Assembly: GCA_965153355.1 (NCBI GenBank)
Contig: OZ231126.1
Location: 106,082,001-106,146,000, forward strand
Length of the DNA: 64,000 nucleotides
Reading direction: 5' to 3'
Origin: Flaccisagitta enflata
Taxonomy: Eukaryota > Chaetognatha > Sagittoidea > Aphragmophora
Below the pieces are notes generated by a model. That model had not been told where the DNA came from. It saw only the letters and a list, made by a program, of their open reading frames with translations, and did no database searches. Each line of letters opens with the position of its first letter. Position 1 is the first letter of the stretch. Below are positions 11,987 to 22,406 of the stretch, piece by piece. Made by a program: the position numbers and the translations under genes.

Positions 11987-12382
11987 TGAATTAGAGCGGT
12001 TGTAGCAATCTATATAAGCTATCCGAGTGGTAATAGCAAATTGACTATAAGGCTATCAGAGGCATACAAATATGATACTAAAGAATATACCAAGTTTTCA
12101 CATCATAACTACTTTACCTTTATTCTTTCATTCCAAGAAGAAGCGTGTTGATGTCAGGAAAAGAGATACATAAGTGAATACAATGAAACAGAAAAACCCC
12201 CAATCTATGGGGCAGGTGTGGTCACGTGATGATGCTCGGGGGTTGAGAGAGATCGAACCAATGAGAGAGCGCCGGGGGGAGAGAGAAGCAGAGAGAGAGA
12301 GAGAGAGAGAGACCGAGAGAGAGAGAGATATCAATCGACCGCGTGGATGATAACTAATTTTAATACAAATAATGATATCTCA
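11987..12382 (-). repeat. 3' LTR of element 1
   Basis: This 396-bp copy matches 26572-26985; the difference in length is mostly in the internal (GA)n tract (about 12290-12330). On the minus strand it runs TGAGATATC...CTAATTCA. It contains an inverted CCAAT box, a CACGTG E-box (near 12222) and, later, GAATAAAGG, which is a good polyadenylation signal on the element's strand. Confidence 0.95.
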
Positions 12383-12393
12383 GATCCCCCCAT
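12383..12393 (-). other. Polypurine tract of element 1
   Basis: On the minus strand ATGGGGGGATC lies directly before the TGAGATATC start of the 3' LTR, as expected for the plus-strand primer. A second G-rich run (GGGGGATGG) lies about 20 bp upstream. Confidence 0.75.
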
Positions 12394-12421
12394 AAAATTC
12401 GTTATCCATCCCCCGAATTAA

Positions 12422-14088
12422 CTACCTGTTCAGCATTCCCCCGTCAACACCATTGTAAACATTGACACCGCCATTGCGACTGCAACATTTTGAGACGCAA
12501 AGATAGCAAATAACGCACATGACTGTTATTCCAATGAATGATACAATAACGCAAGTGGCAACAAACGGATTCTTGAGGTAGCTAAGAGGAGAAACGCCAC
12601 TACGAAAAGTCGTAACATTCTTGAAAACTTTTGGATTTGGGATAAAAGGCAAAGTAAAGTTTTTGGGCGTTTTAGAGCTAAATTTGAGTGGTCTTGCACG
12701 GGCAGTTTTGACATCAATCACTGGAGACTTTGGATAGAGGTTTAAGGTTTCTGACCCCATTTTGATCGCAAGGTTTTGCCTTTTTTCAATATAGGTACAT
12801 TTGTTTCCATGTAGATTGAGCAAAACCTTCCCATTATCTAGGTTTACGATTTGTCCAGTTTCACGTGATTGAATCAAAGCGCCAACTTTACCATAAGAGA
12901 CAGAGAATTTTGAGGGGTCACCTTTATCAAAACAGGATCCAGTTTTACGTTCATTCAAAACGGAATCAAGGCATTTTAAAGTGTTTGTCGGTGGGATAAC
13001 ATTTTTGAAACATGCTACAAGATCATGCTTCCTAATGCACGCATCAGAAGACCTAATATCATCAATCGCGTTTTTTGCATTTGCTATTGGAACGTCCGTG
13101 GGAATCAAAAATCTAAAATTTTTGGATAAGTCATTTCGAGAGACAAGCATGTTATCAGATGTTTCAATCAAAGCCACTTCTTGAAAAACCGGGTCTTGAG
13201 AAATAATTGGGTACGTGACAACAAAAGTAATACTTTTATCAGTAACAGAATGGATTGACAATTTTGAGAATAAAGATAGATTGGCGCAACGCGGTAAAGA
13301 GTATAATCAAAATTTTTTGCTCTTGTCATGTGTTCCAGCGTAGCAATATCTATTACATAATGAGTCAAAGAATTTATCATTGCTGCCTCCACCAGCCTAT
13401 CAAAATAAATTTCCATTTTGGTGATCTGTTCGTCCAATTTCATAGTTAACACGTCACAGGAGTGAGTCTCCTCTAATTTGTTCATTTGCTCTACTATTAA
13501 ATTACGATGGATGCCCAAAATTTCGTCCTCTTTAAAGAGATATTGCTGATTTTGTGTAAAAGAGCATTCATCCATCATAATTTGCTCCATTTTCTCTTCC
13601 ATATCAGACAACTTCTGCTTTAATTGTCGCAAACGATAATCAGTATAAAAATATGAAGCCCCCGTCACAACTAAATCCAAAAGACCAAGTGCAACTGCAA
13701 AACCGTTGTTAGACCTTGTACGTCTGTTGTATCGTGATGGATTTTTAAGATAAAAATTAAGGAATTCCTGATGATCCTTAATGTCTCGAATACGCTTTAT
13801 GAGAAAATCAACACTTTGACCCCAGCGAGACTCTATCTTAGAAAGACACTTTTGACCGTTCTCATCTTCTTTATCATCGTATCCATTTTTTATCATCTGT
13901 GGTAAAATCGAGTTCACCCCTAAATGCAGGTAGAGAACGCCGTCTCCTTTCATTTCAAGTACCTTTCCTTGAAGCTCAATTGCTTTGCAGCCGTGTTCAT
14001 CAGCCAAGAGAACCGAGTCTGACTGGGAATTGACCACTGAGATCGAGACCAGGAATAGAAACACCATGACCTGAAACCAAATGACCAT
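12422..14088 (-). pseudogene. env: Envelope-like fusion glycoprotein of element 1, one frameshift
   Basis: Two overlapping frames (14088-13168, then 13261-12422) together encode an Env of about 550 residues. The first begins with a signal peptide (MVIWFQVMVFLFL...), followed by a basic cleavage-like site (RRTRS, about residue 125) and a hydrophobic fusion-peptide-like stretch, then a heptad coiled coil. The second continues with paired Cys and ends in a membrane anchor (about 12560-12490) and a short Cys-rich tail. This is the layout of retroviral and baculovirus-F-like fusion proteins; it would act at the cell surface and virion membrane. Its central region aligns by eye with the element 3 Env, for example the Cys after the coiled coil and the 'IDIATL'/'ISIDTL' motif. 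The frame is lost at about 13260-13275 by a one-base indel, so this copy should not make a full protein. Confidence 0.82.
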
Positions 14089-14099
14089 TGATTCTTCTC

Positions 14100-15258
14100 A
14101 GAGGAAACAGATAAAAGGACGCCACACACACTAATGATTAGTTGTGAGAAAAGTTATGATACTCATTTTCATGAATCCATCATTTTCTACGGGAAAAAAA
14201 CGCGAAAAACACGTATTTTCTTCTACAAAGCATAGTAAATCTACTAATAACAATGCGCATAAATATCAAATATGTAAAAATTGTAGCTACAACAAACAGG
14301 ATTGATTAACAATTTGTTAAAAAGTAACAGTGGAAAATTAACATAAATGGTAATTGTTTCTCTATTTCGACTACTGGAATAACAATTTTGTTACCCAAAT
14401 CCATGGGATATTAACTAAATACATGTGGCCGTAATGTAAATACAGGACTACTTGTCTACTCCACTGAGTGAAAGCACCACAATAACAAAATATGTTAATT
14501 ACTTTGGATTACCGCGTACTCTTGGACTAACACTTGTATACAACTCAGAATCAAAACTTCCACGATGCCGAGTACATTTTCATCAGACTTGGACTACAGG
14601 TACAATGTCGAGTACAATTTAAACCAGTTACCTTTTACATCACTGGACTACAGGTACATTGCCGAGTACAATTTAAACCAAATCTGGACTACAGGTACAA
14701 CGTAAAGCAACCAACTTGAAACTGACTTTGCAACAAGAGGCCCCTACAGGTGTAATTCCAACTGCGCACAACCAGTCATCAAAATATTAAACAATATTAA
14801 TAAGATAGATAATGTGATTAAATAAATAATCCGATTTCCTAAGAGGCTTCACTTGTATCAGGTCGAGCTCCAACTAAGCAAACCATCATCAGTTGACCAA
14901 CACCAGCTAACCAACACCAGCTAACCAATACCAGCCAACCAACACCAGCCAACCAACATTAGCCAACCAACATCAGCTAACCAACACCAACCAACCAACA
15001 CCAGCTAACCAATACCAACTAACCAACACCAACCAACCAACACCAGTGAACCAACACCAGCTAACCAACACCAGCTAACCAACACCAACCAACCAACACC
15101 AGTGAACCAACACCAGCTAACCAACACCAGCTAACCAACACCAACTAACCAATATCAGCAATCCAACATTATCAAAATGATTTAAACCTTAAAACCAACT
15201 GCCAGAGCAAATTCATTAAATAATATAAATAGATGTAAAATGCGTGTTTTTTGAATAG
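14100..15258. repeat. Spacer with two tandem-repeat tracts upstream of the antisense gene
   Basis: Between env and the antisense gene. About 14590-14705 has roughly 50-bp imperfect repeats built on 'ctacaggtacaatgccgagt'. About 14880-15165 is a minisatellite of 'accaacaccagctaacc' units of 9-19 bp. An upstream exon encoding a signal peptide for the following gene could lie here, but I could not identify one. Confidence 0.75.
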
Positions 15259-15262
15259 TATC

Positions 15263-15879
15263 ATGAATTCAAATTTGACTCGCGCGGAGAAGAGGCTGTT
15301 GGCGCGCATGCTTTCCTCAGCACCGCCACGCTTCAATACCGTGCCCTTCCATCCTGTGTCGCCGACGCCCACATCGCCGACGCCGCTTCCTGCGCCGCTT
15401 CCGTCCAGGAATGCGTCCTGGGTGCCGCCGACGCCGCTTCCGTCTCATTCGACGACGTCGCCGATCACCATCGTTTCGGCCGTCATCTCGGCACTCATTT
15501 TTGCCGTTTGGATTTTTTGCACGTGTAAGATTTAAGACCATATTATATCAAAGTGATATTATAATGATAATATTAAGATAGCAACTCAAGACCATAATTC
15601 CACCTCAATTCAGTGCGTTCACTCTGGCGCAAAGGGAAGTTTGTGCCCCTCATTGCCTTTTTTCGTCGTCGTTGTCGTCGTCATGGCAACGGCCATGATG
15701 AAAATCAAAGGGACAACAACAACAACAACAACAACAACATCAATCTCATCGACTTGAACAACGACAGCAACAACAACAACAACAACAATGATTCCTTATC
15801 CGACGCTGCCGCTGATCCCGCTGCTGCTGCTGCATCTATCGCCGCCGATGCTGCTGCTGCTGTCGCCGAGTTTGCGTGA
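15263..15879 (+). CDS. Antisense spliced gene of element 1: small membrane protein
   Basis: It lies on the strand opposite to element 1's pol and env and between them. Exon 15263-15524 ends at a good 5' splice site (gtaaga), and exon 15614-15879 follows 'ttcag'; the join is phase 1 and gives 175 codons ending in TGA. The first exon has N-glycosylation sequons (NLT, NAS), a Pro/Ser/Thr-rich stalk and a 21-residue hydrophobic segment (ITIVSAVISALIFAVW..., residues about 67-87). The second gives an Arg-rich juxtamembrane stretch (FFRRRCRRH), Asn runs and an Ala-rich end. A 3' splice site (gaatag, 15258) just before the ATG suggests a missing upstream exon, perhaps a signal peptide, which would make this a type I protein like gene A. 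The function is unknown; I recognise no family. Asn and Ala runs come from AAC and GCT repeats. Confidence 0.6.
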
Positions 15880-16432
15880 TTGAGGTGGGAATATGAAACG
15901 CGATCAAAATAAGATAAATAAAGTTGATAATATGACAACACCAAGACCAGAACCCAAAATAGCAGAAAATATATAGGATATATATTTCTTTTTCTCTCAG
16001 GACTCCGCTGTTACCATCACACGGATCCCTCTGAAGAGTCATTTGTCTGTCTGTCTGGCTTTCTATATGTCTATTTATCTGTCTGTCTATTTATCTGTCC
16101 GTCATTTTCTTTGTCATTATTTCGTTCTAGTTTTCAGTAGTATGTTTAGTTTTTAGTAGTATAGTATGTCATTTTAATCGTTTTTATCAATGTATGTCAT
16201 TGTTGCTTTGAATTTGAGCCTTCTAACTGAGAAACAAAGATGAAAGGAAATGAGGAAATCAAATGAAATGAAATGAAGTAAGATAGAAAGCTAAAAACAT
16301 GAAAGTAAAGCAAACGTGTGATTCTAACAAACTGAGAGAACAGGAAATGATATGAAATGAAAATGAAATAAATTCATTGACAGTGCTTATCCCCCCGTTG
16401 TTAGATAAATACGTTTGTCATGTTTTAGTCAG
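15880..16432. other. No gene recognised
   Basis: A spacer between the end of the antisense gene and the end of pol, so the two are convergent. It contains 'gtctgtctat' and 'aaatgaaatgaa' simple repeats. No counterpart of gene B of element 3 is present here. Confidence 0.6.
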
Positions 16433-17008
16433 TTACTCCTTGTAGTTGATTTTCCCGCCTCTTTTCCTCAGCCGTTTTGACCAGTTTTCAACTTTTTCCG
16501 ATTCTGTCACATCATTGGCCTTTTGTTGCTTGATGGCCAATTCTTCCTTTTTCATTTCATCCACCGCTACTCCGTCCAAATAGATTCCAGGCAGGTTAGA
16601 AGCCGGCATTCCACCAAAGTCTTCCTCCACATCCTGGGTCACAGCAGCTTTGCTGTTGAGAAACAAGTTGCTGTAGTTGCCCACGGGCTTAATTGGATAG
16701 CAGTCCGACAGATGTCGCGTGATTTTCTTTCCAGTTTCCAGGTCCTCAAGCACGAGCGAGGTTTTCCCTAGAATTTCTGTCACTTTTGCAGCCTTGAATC
16801 TAGGCAAGAGAGATGAGAGATATGCCAATCGTTCGCTGAATGCAAATATGCGTATCCAGATTTTTTGCCCCTTTTGAATTCCAAGAGAATGAACCGTGGC
16901 TCTTGGGTTATTCTTCATGCACAAATATGTATCATATTTGTTTTTGAGCACTTCCATCGTTTTTTGGAATTTATCAACTCTTTTTTCCCAAAACTCGTTG
17001 TAGGGCAA
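16433..17008 (-). pseudogene. pol: Integrase C-terminal domain of element 1
   Basis: 191 codons in a frame different from the preceding integrase core, joined near 17010-16975. The segment 'PRFKAAKVTEILGKTSLVL' resembles the small SH3-like/GPY-F module of gypsy integrases, which helps bind DNA and choose targets. It is followed by a charged tail ending in Arg/Lys-rich sequence. The overlap of the two frames and the smooth continuation of integrase-like sequence indicate a single indel rather than a separate gene. Confidence 0.7.
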
Positions 17009-19310
17009 CTGGATGATAGAACGTAGATTTCGAGTTCATGAGGAGTTGATAAGGAGTTGAGTTGAGGTACGGATGAATGAGACTCGAGTTGAGTAGAACT
17101 TGAAGAAATTTCACGTTGGAAAGCCACTCATTGAGGTTTCGACCAACGATCAGACTTTTCATGGCTCCTGAGAATTTTCTGACAGCCAAGCCTTCAGAAA
17201 TCGAGCTTTGAGGATGATATGCATCTGTCAGTCTGTGATGGATGGACCCAAGAGTGAATAAAGCTTGATTCAGTCGATTCAAAAACGATTTTCCCCGATC
17301 ACTGATGATTTCGATGCTTGATCCATAACTGGCAATAATGCCCTCAAACAGCAATTTTGCCGTTTCCGTTGCTTCCAGGGACTTTGCAATTGAGAAGTGC
17401 ACAAGACGCAGATTCAGCTCTACACAGGCTAGTATGTAGTATTTCGAGTTTCCATTCATTATCGGCCCTTTATGATCCACGGCCCATTTATTCATCAAAT
17501 CGCTTGTTAGATTTGGCAGTGCACACTTGTTTTTCTTCCTTGCTTTCATTTGTGCGCAATTTGGGCATCTTGATGTGACATTATAGGCCAACCGAAATGC
17601 AGATGGAGTCCAGAAGTCTTTGCAGAAGAGTGTGTAGAGATAGACATGAGCCCTGTGCTCTTTTGCATGCAAAGAAGCCATGCGTCTCTCCGCGTCCGAG
17701 TTCTCCAGGACCAAACAGAATTGATGAGTTTCACCTTTTACCGGCATTTTGGCTTTGAAAACGAGCCCATCAATCATCACAAGGCTTTCAATGCTATTGT
17801 GTAATTTCGTGAAAAGCGTGTCAGATCGACGCTCATAATCCAACTCTATGTCATCGACTTTTTCACCATTCAAAATTCTTTTTATCAGTGAGATTGATTT
17901 TGAGCGACCTTGGATTTCTCTCAGATATGGCATTTTTTTCTTGTAGAAATCCGATATTTTGAATTTTTGAGCCGCTTCTTTCAACTCTTTGTAGCTTGTG
18001 AAAAGAGTTTCTTGAGATTCGAGATTGTTGACATTCAGAATTTTGAAAACGACATTGGCTTCTTGAAGATAAGTTGCCAGCAGGAGTCTTGATTCATAGG
18101 CGCTTTCATCTATTATGCCATCCATGCCGTTTGTGATTGTATTGTGCAATGACGGTTTCGATGCAATGAAATGTGAATCTTGCCGTAATTTTGCCATGTA
18201 CTCGGGAGAAAAGTCGTTGTTGTGAGCGTCTTTTGTGACAAAGTGAATGAGATCTTTATTGTCTTTTGTTTTGAAGAAGTCGTTGTCGTCTACCTTGTCT
18301 TCAATGAAGAGGGACGGACAATTCAATGACGCAAAAAGTTGGTCTTCTGGCATTTCAAATTTGATGTCGTCATCATCCTTTTGAGCCCATTTAACCACAA
18401 ATGGGTCTTCTTTCTTTGATTCTTCTTCCATTTTGGGTGATGGTAAAACATCAAACTCATCTTGAATCTCGTCGCCATTCACTACCGCCATGACGTCATC
18501 AAAGTGCTTGTTGAGGAAAAAATGCGTTGATTGATAGTTTTCACGCAGTTTTTTCTTATCCCAATCTTTTGACGCCTTCTGTTTGACAAGTTCCGCGTTA
18601 GCACAACTTTTTTCCAAGTATTGATTCAACGTTGGTTCTCCGTGATTGCATTCCTCATCCAAAAATGCCATGTCGCGAATGCAGTTTGACTGCTCCAAGA
18701 TTTCGCCGTATGTCATGTTGTGATCCTGTGAAAACCTTGTGAGAAAATCAGCAGCATTGCATTTGCTGTTCACATAAGAGATGCAAAATGGCACGCCCTG
18801 AATCGATAGGAGCATTCTGTGAACTACGGAGTCGTCAAAAGAGTCAACCAGTTGGAAGCGTCTCTTCAGAATTCCAACTGCCACAATGTTGTCACAAAAG
18901 ACATGGACCATCTTTCCAGCCACCATGTATTTGTTTGATGTCAAAAAGGCCACGACGCCCGCAATTTCGCATTGGAAAGGAATTTTTTTGAGGAACGTGG
19001 GTGAGAGTAGTTTTCCCCCAAAAAACGCGACTTCAAATGATTTATCAGTGTAAGTTTTGACGTAGACAGTGGCACAGACTGATTTTGAAGATTGGCAGTA
19101 ATCAGTGAAGACTATCACTTCATGGAGATTTTTTTCATTTGCGAGTTTCAAGAAACCGCCAATTCGCGCGTTTTTCAGAGTCTCTTTCACTTTGATGAAC
19201 ATTTCGTCCTCTAGGGGTCCCCATTTGTAGGGTGTGTGTTTCCGTATGGACTTAGCATTGGCCCCAGCATAGCTTTTCCATTTTGATTCAAAACGGAGAA
19301 AAATCCGCAA
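16974..19310 (-). pseudogene. pol: RNase H and integrase core of element 1
   Basis: A 778-codon frame. Near the start are RNase H motifs (VIVFTDYCQSS, then 'CEIAGVVAFL', 'VFCDNIVAV' and 'NAADFLTRF'). A long poorly conserved connector follows (about residues 230-420). Then comes an integrase zinc-binding region (HAKEHRAHVY... with 'CPNCAQ') and the catalytic core: Asp in 'WAVDHKGPI', Asp in 'IISDRGKSF', Glu in 'SSISEGLAVRKF'. Integrase inserts the cDNA into chromosomes. The region before the zinc motif aligns by eye with the element 3 integrase at 56383-58200, so the two elements are related. The frame overlaps the RT frame by 100 nt and needs a -1 shift near 19245. No standard slippery heptamer is seen there. 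Confidence 0.88.
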
Positions 19311-22300
19311 AATCCCAAAAACGACGTCACTTCTCGACAGTTTTTTGGCACTGGGACAGATTCCATTATTTCCACTTTGTTGTCAGGCATCATCAAAAAG
19401 AGAGATTCTCTCATGAGTGAAAATTTGTGGCCCAGATACTCGAAATTTTTGCCACTGAACAGATTCATTTTTTCAGGGGCAATCAGAAGGTTGTGAAGTT
19501 TCATGTGTTTGAAGACTTTTCTTATGACTTGCATGTGCAGATAATAGGCTGCTTCAATATGGTTTTTGGGCCTTTTGTAAAAGGAATGAATTTTGAGCCC
19601 ATACTCCTCAAAATTTTCCGTTGGTGATTGAGCAGCACCATCATCTGCAAAACTCAAACACAGGTTGTCGTAGGTTTTGCCCTCAAGAGATGGAGTCTTG
19701 TTGTTGTCTAGATCTTTCATACATTGCATAAATTCTTCCATCGATGCTTGCAACGGCACTGCACTGCAGCGATCCAAGATTGCTTTTAGGATGAAGCAAC
19801 ACAGTTCCATTGATGTGGTGAATCCCATTGGAATTTTCAAATTCCTCAGATATTCAAATCCAGGCAATTGACTCACAAAGCAGAAAAAATCGCGAAGACA
19901 GTTTCCATTCTTATCTACTTTGTCAGAGATTGTGAGTTGATTGAAGCACGAAGCCATATCAAAAAATGACTTTTCCGTTGTTTCTTCCAATTTGCATATA
20001 TTATCCGTTGTGGCAGTAAGAAATCCTTGAGATCCATCTTTTGACATGGGAGTGAGAGGTGAGCAGTCTTGAATCACCCTGACGGTTTTCCATAAATGGT
20101 CAGGTGACCATTGCTCCACTTCTTCTGCTGTAGCAGGCAGCTTCTTGTTTTTCTTGCATACTATGCTAAAGGGATTTACCGCAATTGGTTTCTGTGTTCC
20201 CTCTGCAAGGCCGTGGTCTATCATGAATTGTTGACTTTTTTTGTAAATGGTCCCCATAACCACACTGGGAGATTTGTAGTGGCTTGTGAGAAACACATTA
20301 TTTGGCATTTTAGCCTTCAATTCATAATTTTTTACTCCTTCCCTTAGATCTACCATCCCTCGGGACATGATTGCTGAATTTTCCACTAAAATGTCGAGCA
20401 TGTCTTCTTGAAATTGGGCTGGCATGTTATTCAACCATTCACTTTTTGACTTGAGCTCATCACGGGTCCAATATTCCTCACGATTTTTTTGTGCCATTTC
20501 AATGTTTTGAAGCATCTCCTTTGATGGGGTGACGCGGCTAGGGTAGATGTAGAGCTTCTCAGGTTCAATGTTTTCATGGAGAGCAATTTTGTTGACAAAA
20601 ACCACTTCAATGTTTTGTACGTTGTTTAATTCAGTGATTTTCCCAATTACAGTGTCTTGAGTAATGGAGACTCGTTGATGAGGCTTTCCTTCAAAGACAA
20701 TTTGAAGAGGAGTCTGAAAGACTTTACTTTTTGGCGAAGTTGGGACAAAAAGCAGGTTATCTTGAAGAATTCTGATGCCGCTTTTTGTCAGTTGATCATC
20801 TGGCGTTATTTTGTAGTGTCCAGGCTGAATGTCTTTTGTTTGAACTGAGAGAAAGTAAAAGTCTCCAGACTTTAAAGTTGCACCCGACGCTGCCGTGACA
20901 TCATAACTGTCCTGGTCGTCATTCAGTGACAACTTTGTAACCTCATCAGTCACTGCTGCCACATTTGAAATTGGGTCATTGACAGTTTTACATTCGATTT
21001 TCACGCCGTCATGGAGAAAATATGTCCCTCCTTTGTCATTAATGGTTGAGAATCCCTTTTCTCTTTGGAACTCAATTCCCAAGACCAAATCGTAAGGAGT
21101 ATCTCCATGCATAATTATGAAATCATGCTTGATGTCTCCGCTACCAAAGTTTATCACAAGCTCGGCCTTATCTTTAGTTTCGATTGGGTCTTTAGAGAAT
21201 GAGAGAAGAAAGCCTTTGAATGGTTTTATTTTATAGGACACTTGGAGCTTGTCAAGGAGACTTTTGTTTATCAACGTCCGTCCTGCACCCGTGTCAACGA
21301 GACATTTTACTAGTTTTTTGTTTTTTTCATCTCCTATTTTTGCGTGGATGAAAGGGAGAGAAGAGATGGCGTTGGTTTCAACTGATTTTACCATGTTGAC
21401 GTAGAGTTTTCTCTTCTTCTTCTCTTTTTTGAAATTTTTGAGAGCGTTGACAAAGTCAGTGGCAGAGAATTTGTCGTCATCAGAGCTGTCACCCAATCCA
21501 CCAACTTCTGGCTCCTCCTCCTCCTCCTCTTCATCCTTGTATTCAACGGCGTTAATCCTTCTAGCTTCAAGTGCCTTTTGTCTCTGAACTTTTTCCCCAT
21601 GTCTTTTTTGAGCAGGAGTGACCATAGGCGCATTTCGTTTGCCTGCATTACACTTGTTTGAAAAATGGTCTCTACCTTTGCATTTGTAGCAGGTTTGACC
21701 AATGGCAGGGCAGACATTGTTGTTTTGAGGGTGGCTTTTATTTCCTCCACATCTGAAGCAGCTAAACGAGTTAGAGTAACCGACATTGTTTATGAAATCC
21801 TCCCTATCCACTGCCACATTTCCATTCATGTCCAGCTCATTGGCAGTGAAGATTGCATTAACAAAGAATTTTCCCTTTTCAGGATGTTGAAATAGCTCCT
21901 TGTCAGAAGAGAATGAGATTTCTTTGTCTGAGATACACTCCTCCAAACGAATGCGACGAGCAGTGTAGTTAGTGATGATGACAATGGCATCTTGAATGGA
22001 CTTGGCATCCTGGTCCAGACACTCTTCAACAAATTTTTTAGACCTCAATCCCCGATAAAAGGTATTTAGCGCGTCCTCTGTCACGTAGTCGGATTCAAGC
22101 AGAATCTTTCCAATTGGGTCTGAGAGGACTTTCCGTTGGGTTATGTCTATGACACGCATTCCAAATGGCTGGACTGCTTCTCCATCATGTCTTTTCATGT
22201 TTCTTGACTCAGCCAAAATGATTGCGCGACTTTTTGCCCCTAGTCCAATTGAAAGTTGAGCCATTAATTCCGGGATGGTGCAGCCTCGGTTTTGTCGCAT

Positions 22301-22405
22301 GATGTCGGAGACAGTCATTTTTAGACCATTATCCTCAAATTGGTTGTAGAGGAACATTCGTGCCTCCTCCTCATCATGACCATAGTAATCAATGAGGAAT
22401 TCCAT
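19211..22405 (-). CDS. gag-pol: Gag(CA-NC)-protease-reverse transcriptase of element 1
   Basis: A 1064-codon frame starting MEFLIDYYGHD. Residues about 1-150 resemble the C-terminal part of a Gag capsid. About 215-255 carry two zinc knuckles: an irregular one (CFRCGG...VC) and a standard CX2CX4HX4C (CYKCKGRDHFSNKC). About 370 has the protease motif VDTGAGRTLIN with the normal D-T-G-A. A beta-rich linker follows, then RT from about residue 720, with 'FFDMASCFNQLTI' as motif A, catalytic 'LSFADDGAA' and thumb 'FEYLGHKFS'. FADD in place of YVDD/YIDD is unusual for gypsy RTs. The frame ends in the RT connection ('FLGFCGFFSVL') and RNase H continues one base back. The product would act in the virus-like particle. 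Capsid N-terminal sequence may lie in ORF1 or ORF2 upstream. Confidence 0.9.
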   Translation of the reverse strand: MEFLIDYYGHDEEEARMFLYNQFEDNGLKMTVSDIMRQNRGCTIPELMAQLSIGLGAKSRAIILAESRNMKRHDGEAVQPFGMRVIDITQRKVLSDPIGKILLESDYVTEDALNTFYRGLRSKKFVEECLDQDAKSIQDAIVIITNYTARRIRLEECISDKEISFSSDKELFQHPEKGKFFVNAIFTANELDMNGNVAVDREDFINNVGYSNSFSCFRCGGNKSHPQNNNVCPAIGQTCYKCKGRDHFSNKCNAGKRNAPMVTPAQKRHGEKVQRQKALEARRINAVEYKDEEEEEEEPEVGGLGDSSDDDKFSATDFVNALKNFKKEKKKRKLYVNMVKSVETNAISSLPFIHAKIGDEKNKKLVKCLVDTGAGRTLINKSLLDKLQVSYKIKPFKGFLLSFSKDPIETKDKAELVINFGSGDIKHDFIIMHGDTPYDLVLGIEFQREKGFSTINDKGGTYFLHDGVKIECKTVNDPISNVAAVTDEVTKLSLNDDQDSYDVTAASGATLKSGDFYFLSVQTKDIQPGHYKITPDDQLTKSGIRILQDNLLFVPTSPKSKVFQTPLQIVFEGKPHQRVSITQDTVIGKITELNNVQNIEVVFVNKIALHENIEPEKLYIYPSRVTPSKEMLQNIEMAQKNREEYWTRDELKSKSEWLNNMPAQFQEDMLDILVENSAIMSRGMVDLREGVKNYELKAKMPNNVFLTSHYKSPSVVMGTIYKKSQQFMIDHGLAEGTQKPIAVNPFSIVCKKNKKLPATAEEVEQWSPDHLWKTVRVIQDCSPLTPMSKDGSQGFLTATTDNICKLEETTEKSFFDMASCFNQLTISDKVDKNGNCLRDFFCFVSQLPGFEYLRNLKIPMGFTTSMELCCFILKAILDRCSAVPLQASMEEFMQCMKDLDNNKTPSLEGKTYDNLCLSFADDGAAQSPTENFEEYGLKIHSFYKRPKNHIEAAYYLHMQVIRKVFKHMKLHNLLIAPEKMNLFSGKNFEYLGHKFSLMRESLFLMMPDNKVEIMESVPVPKNCREVTSFLGFCGFFSVLNQNGKAMLGPMLSPYGNTHPTNGDP

Positions 22406-22406
22406 A

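Noticed and set aside
12128-12334. Ser/Leu-rich ORFs within the LTRs of element 1
   Set aside because: They are generated by the (GA)n tract and not conserved in frame between the two LTRs.
14880-15165. Regular repeats that could suggest a CRISPR-like array
   Set aside because: The units are contiguous 9-19 bp variants without unique spacers, and the context is a eukaryotic retroelement, so this is a minisatellite.
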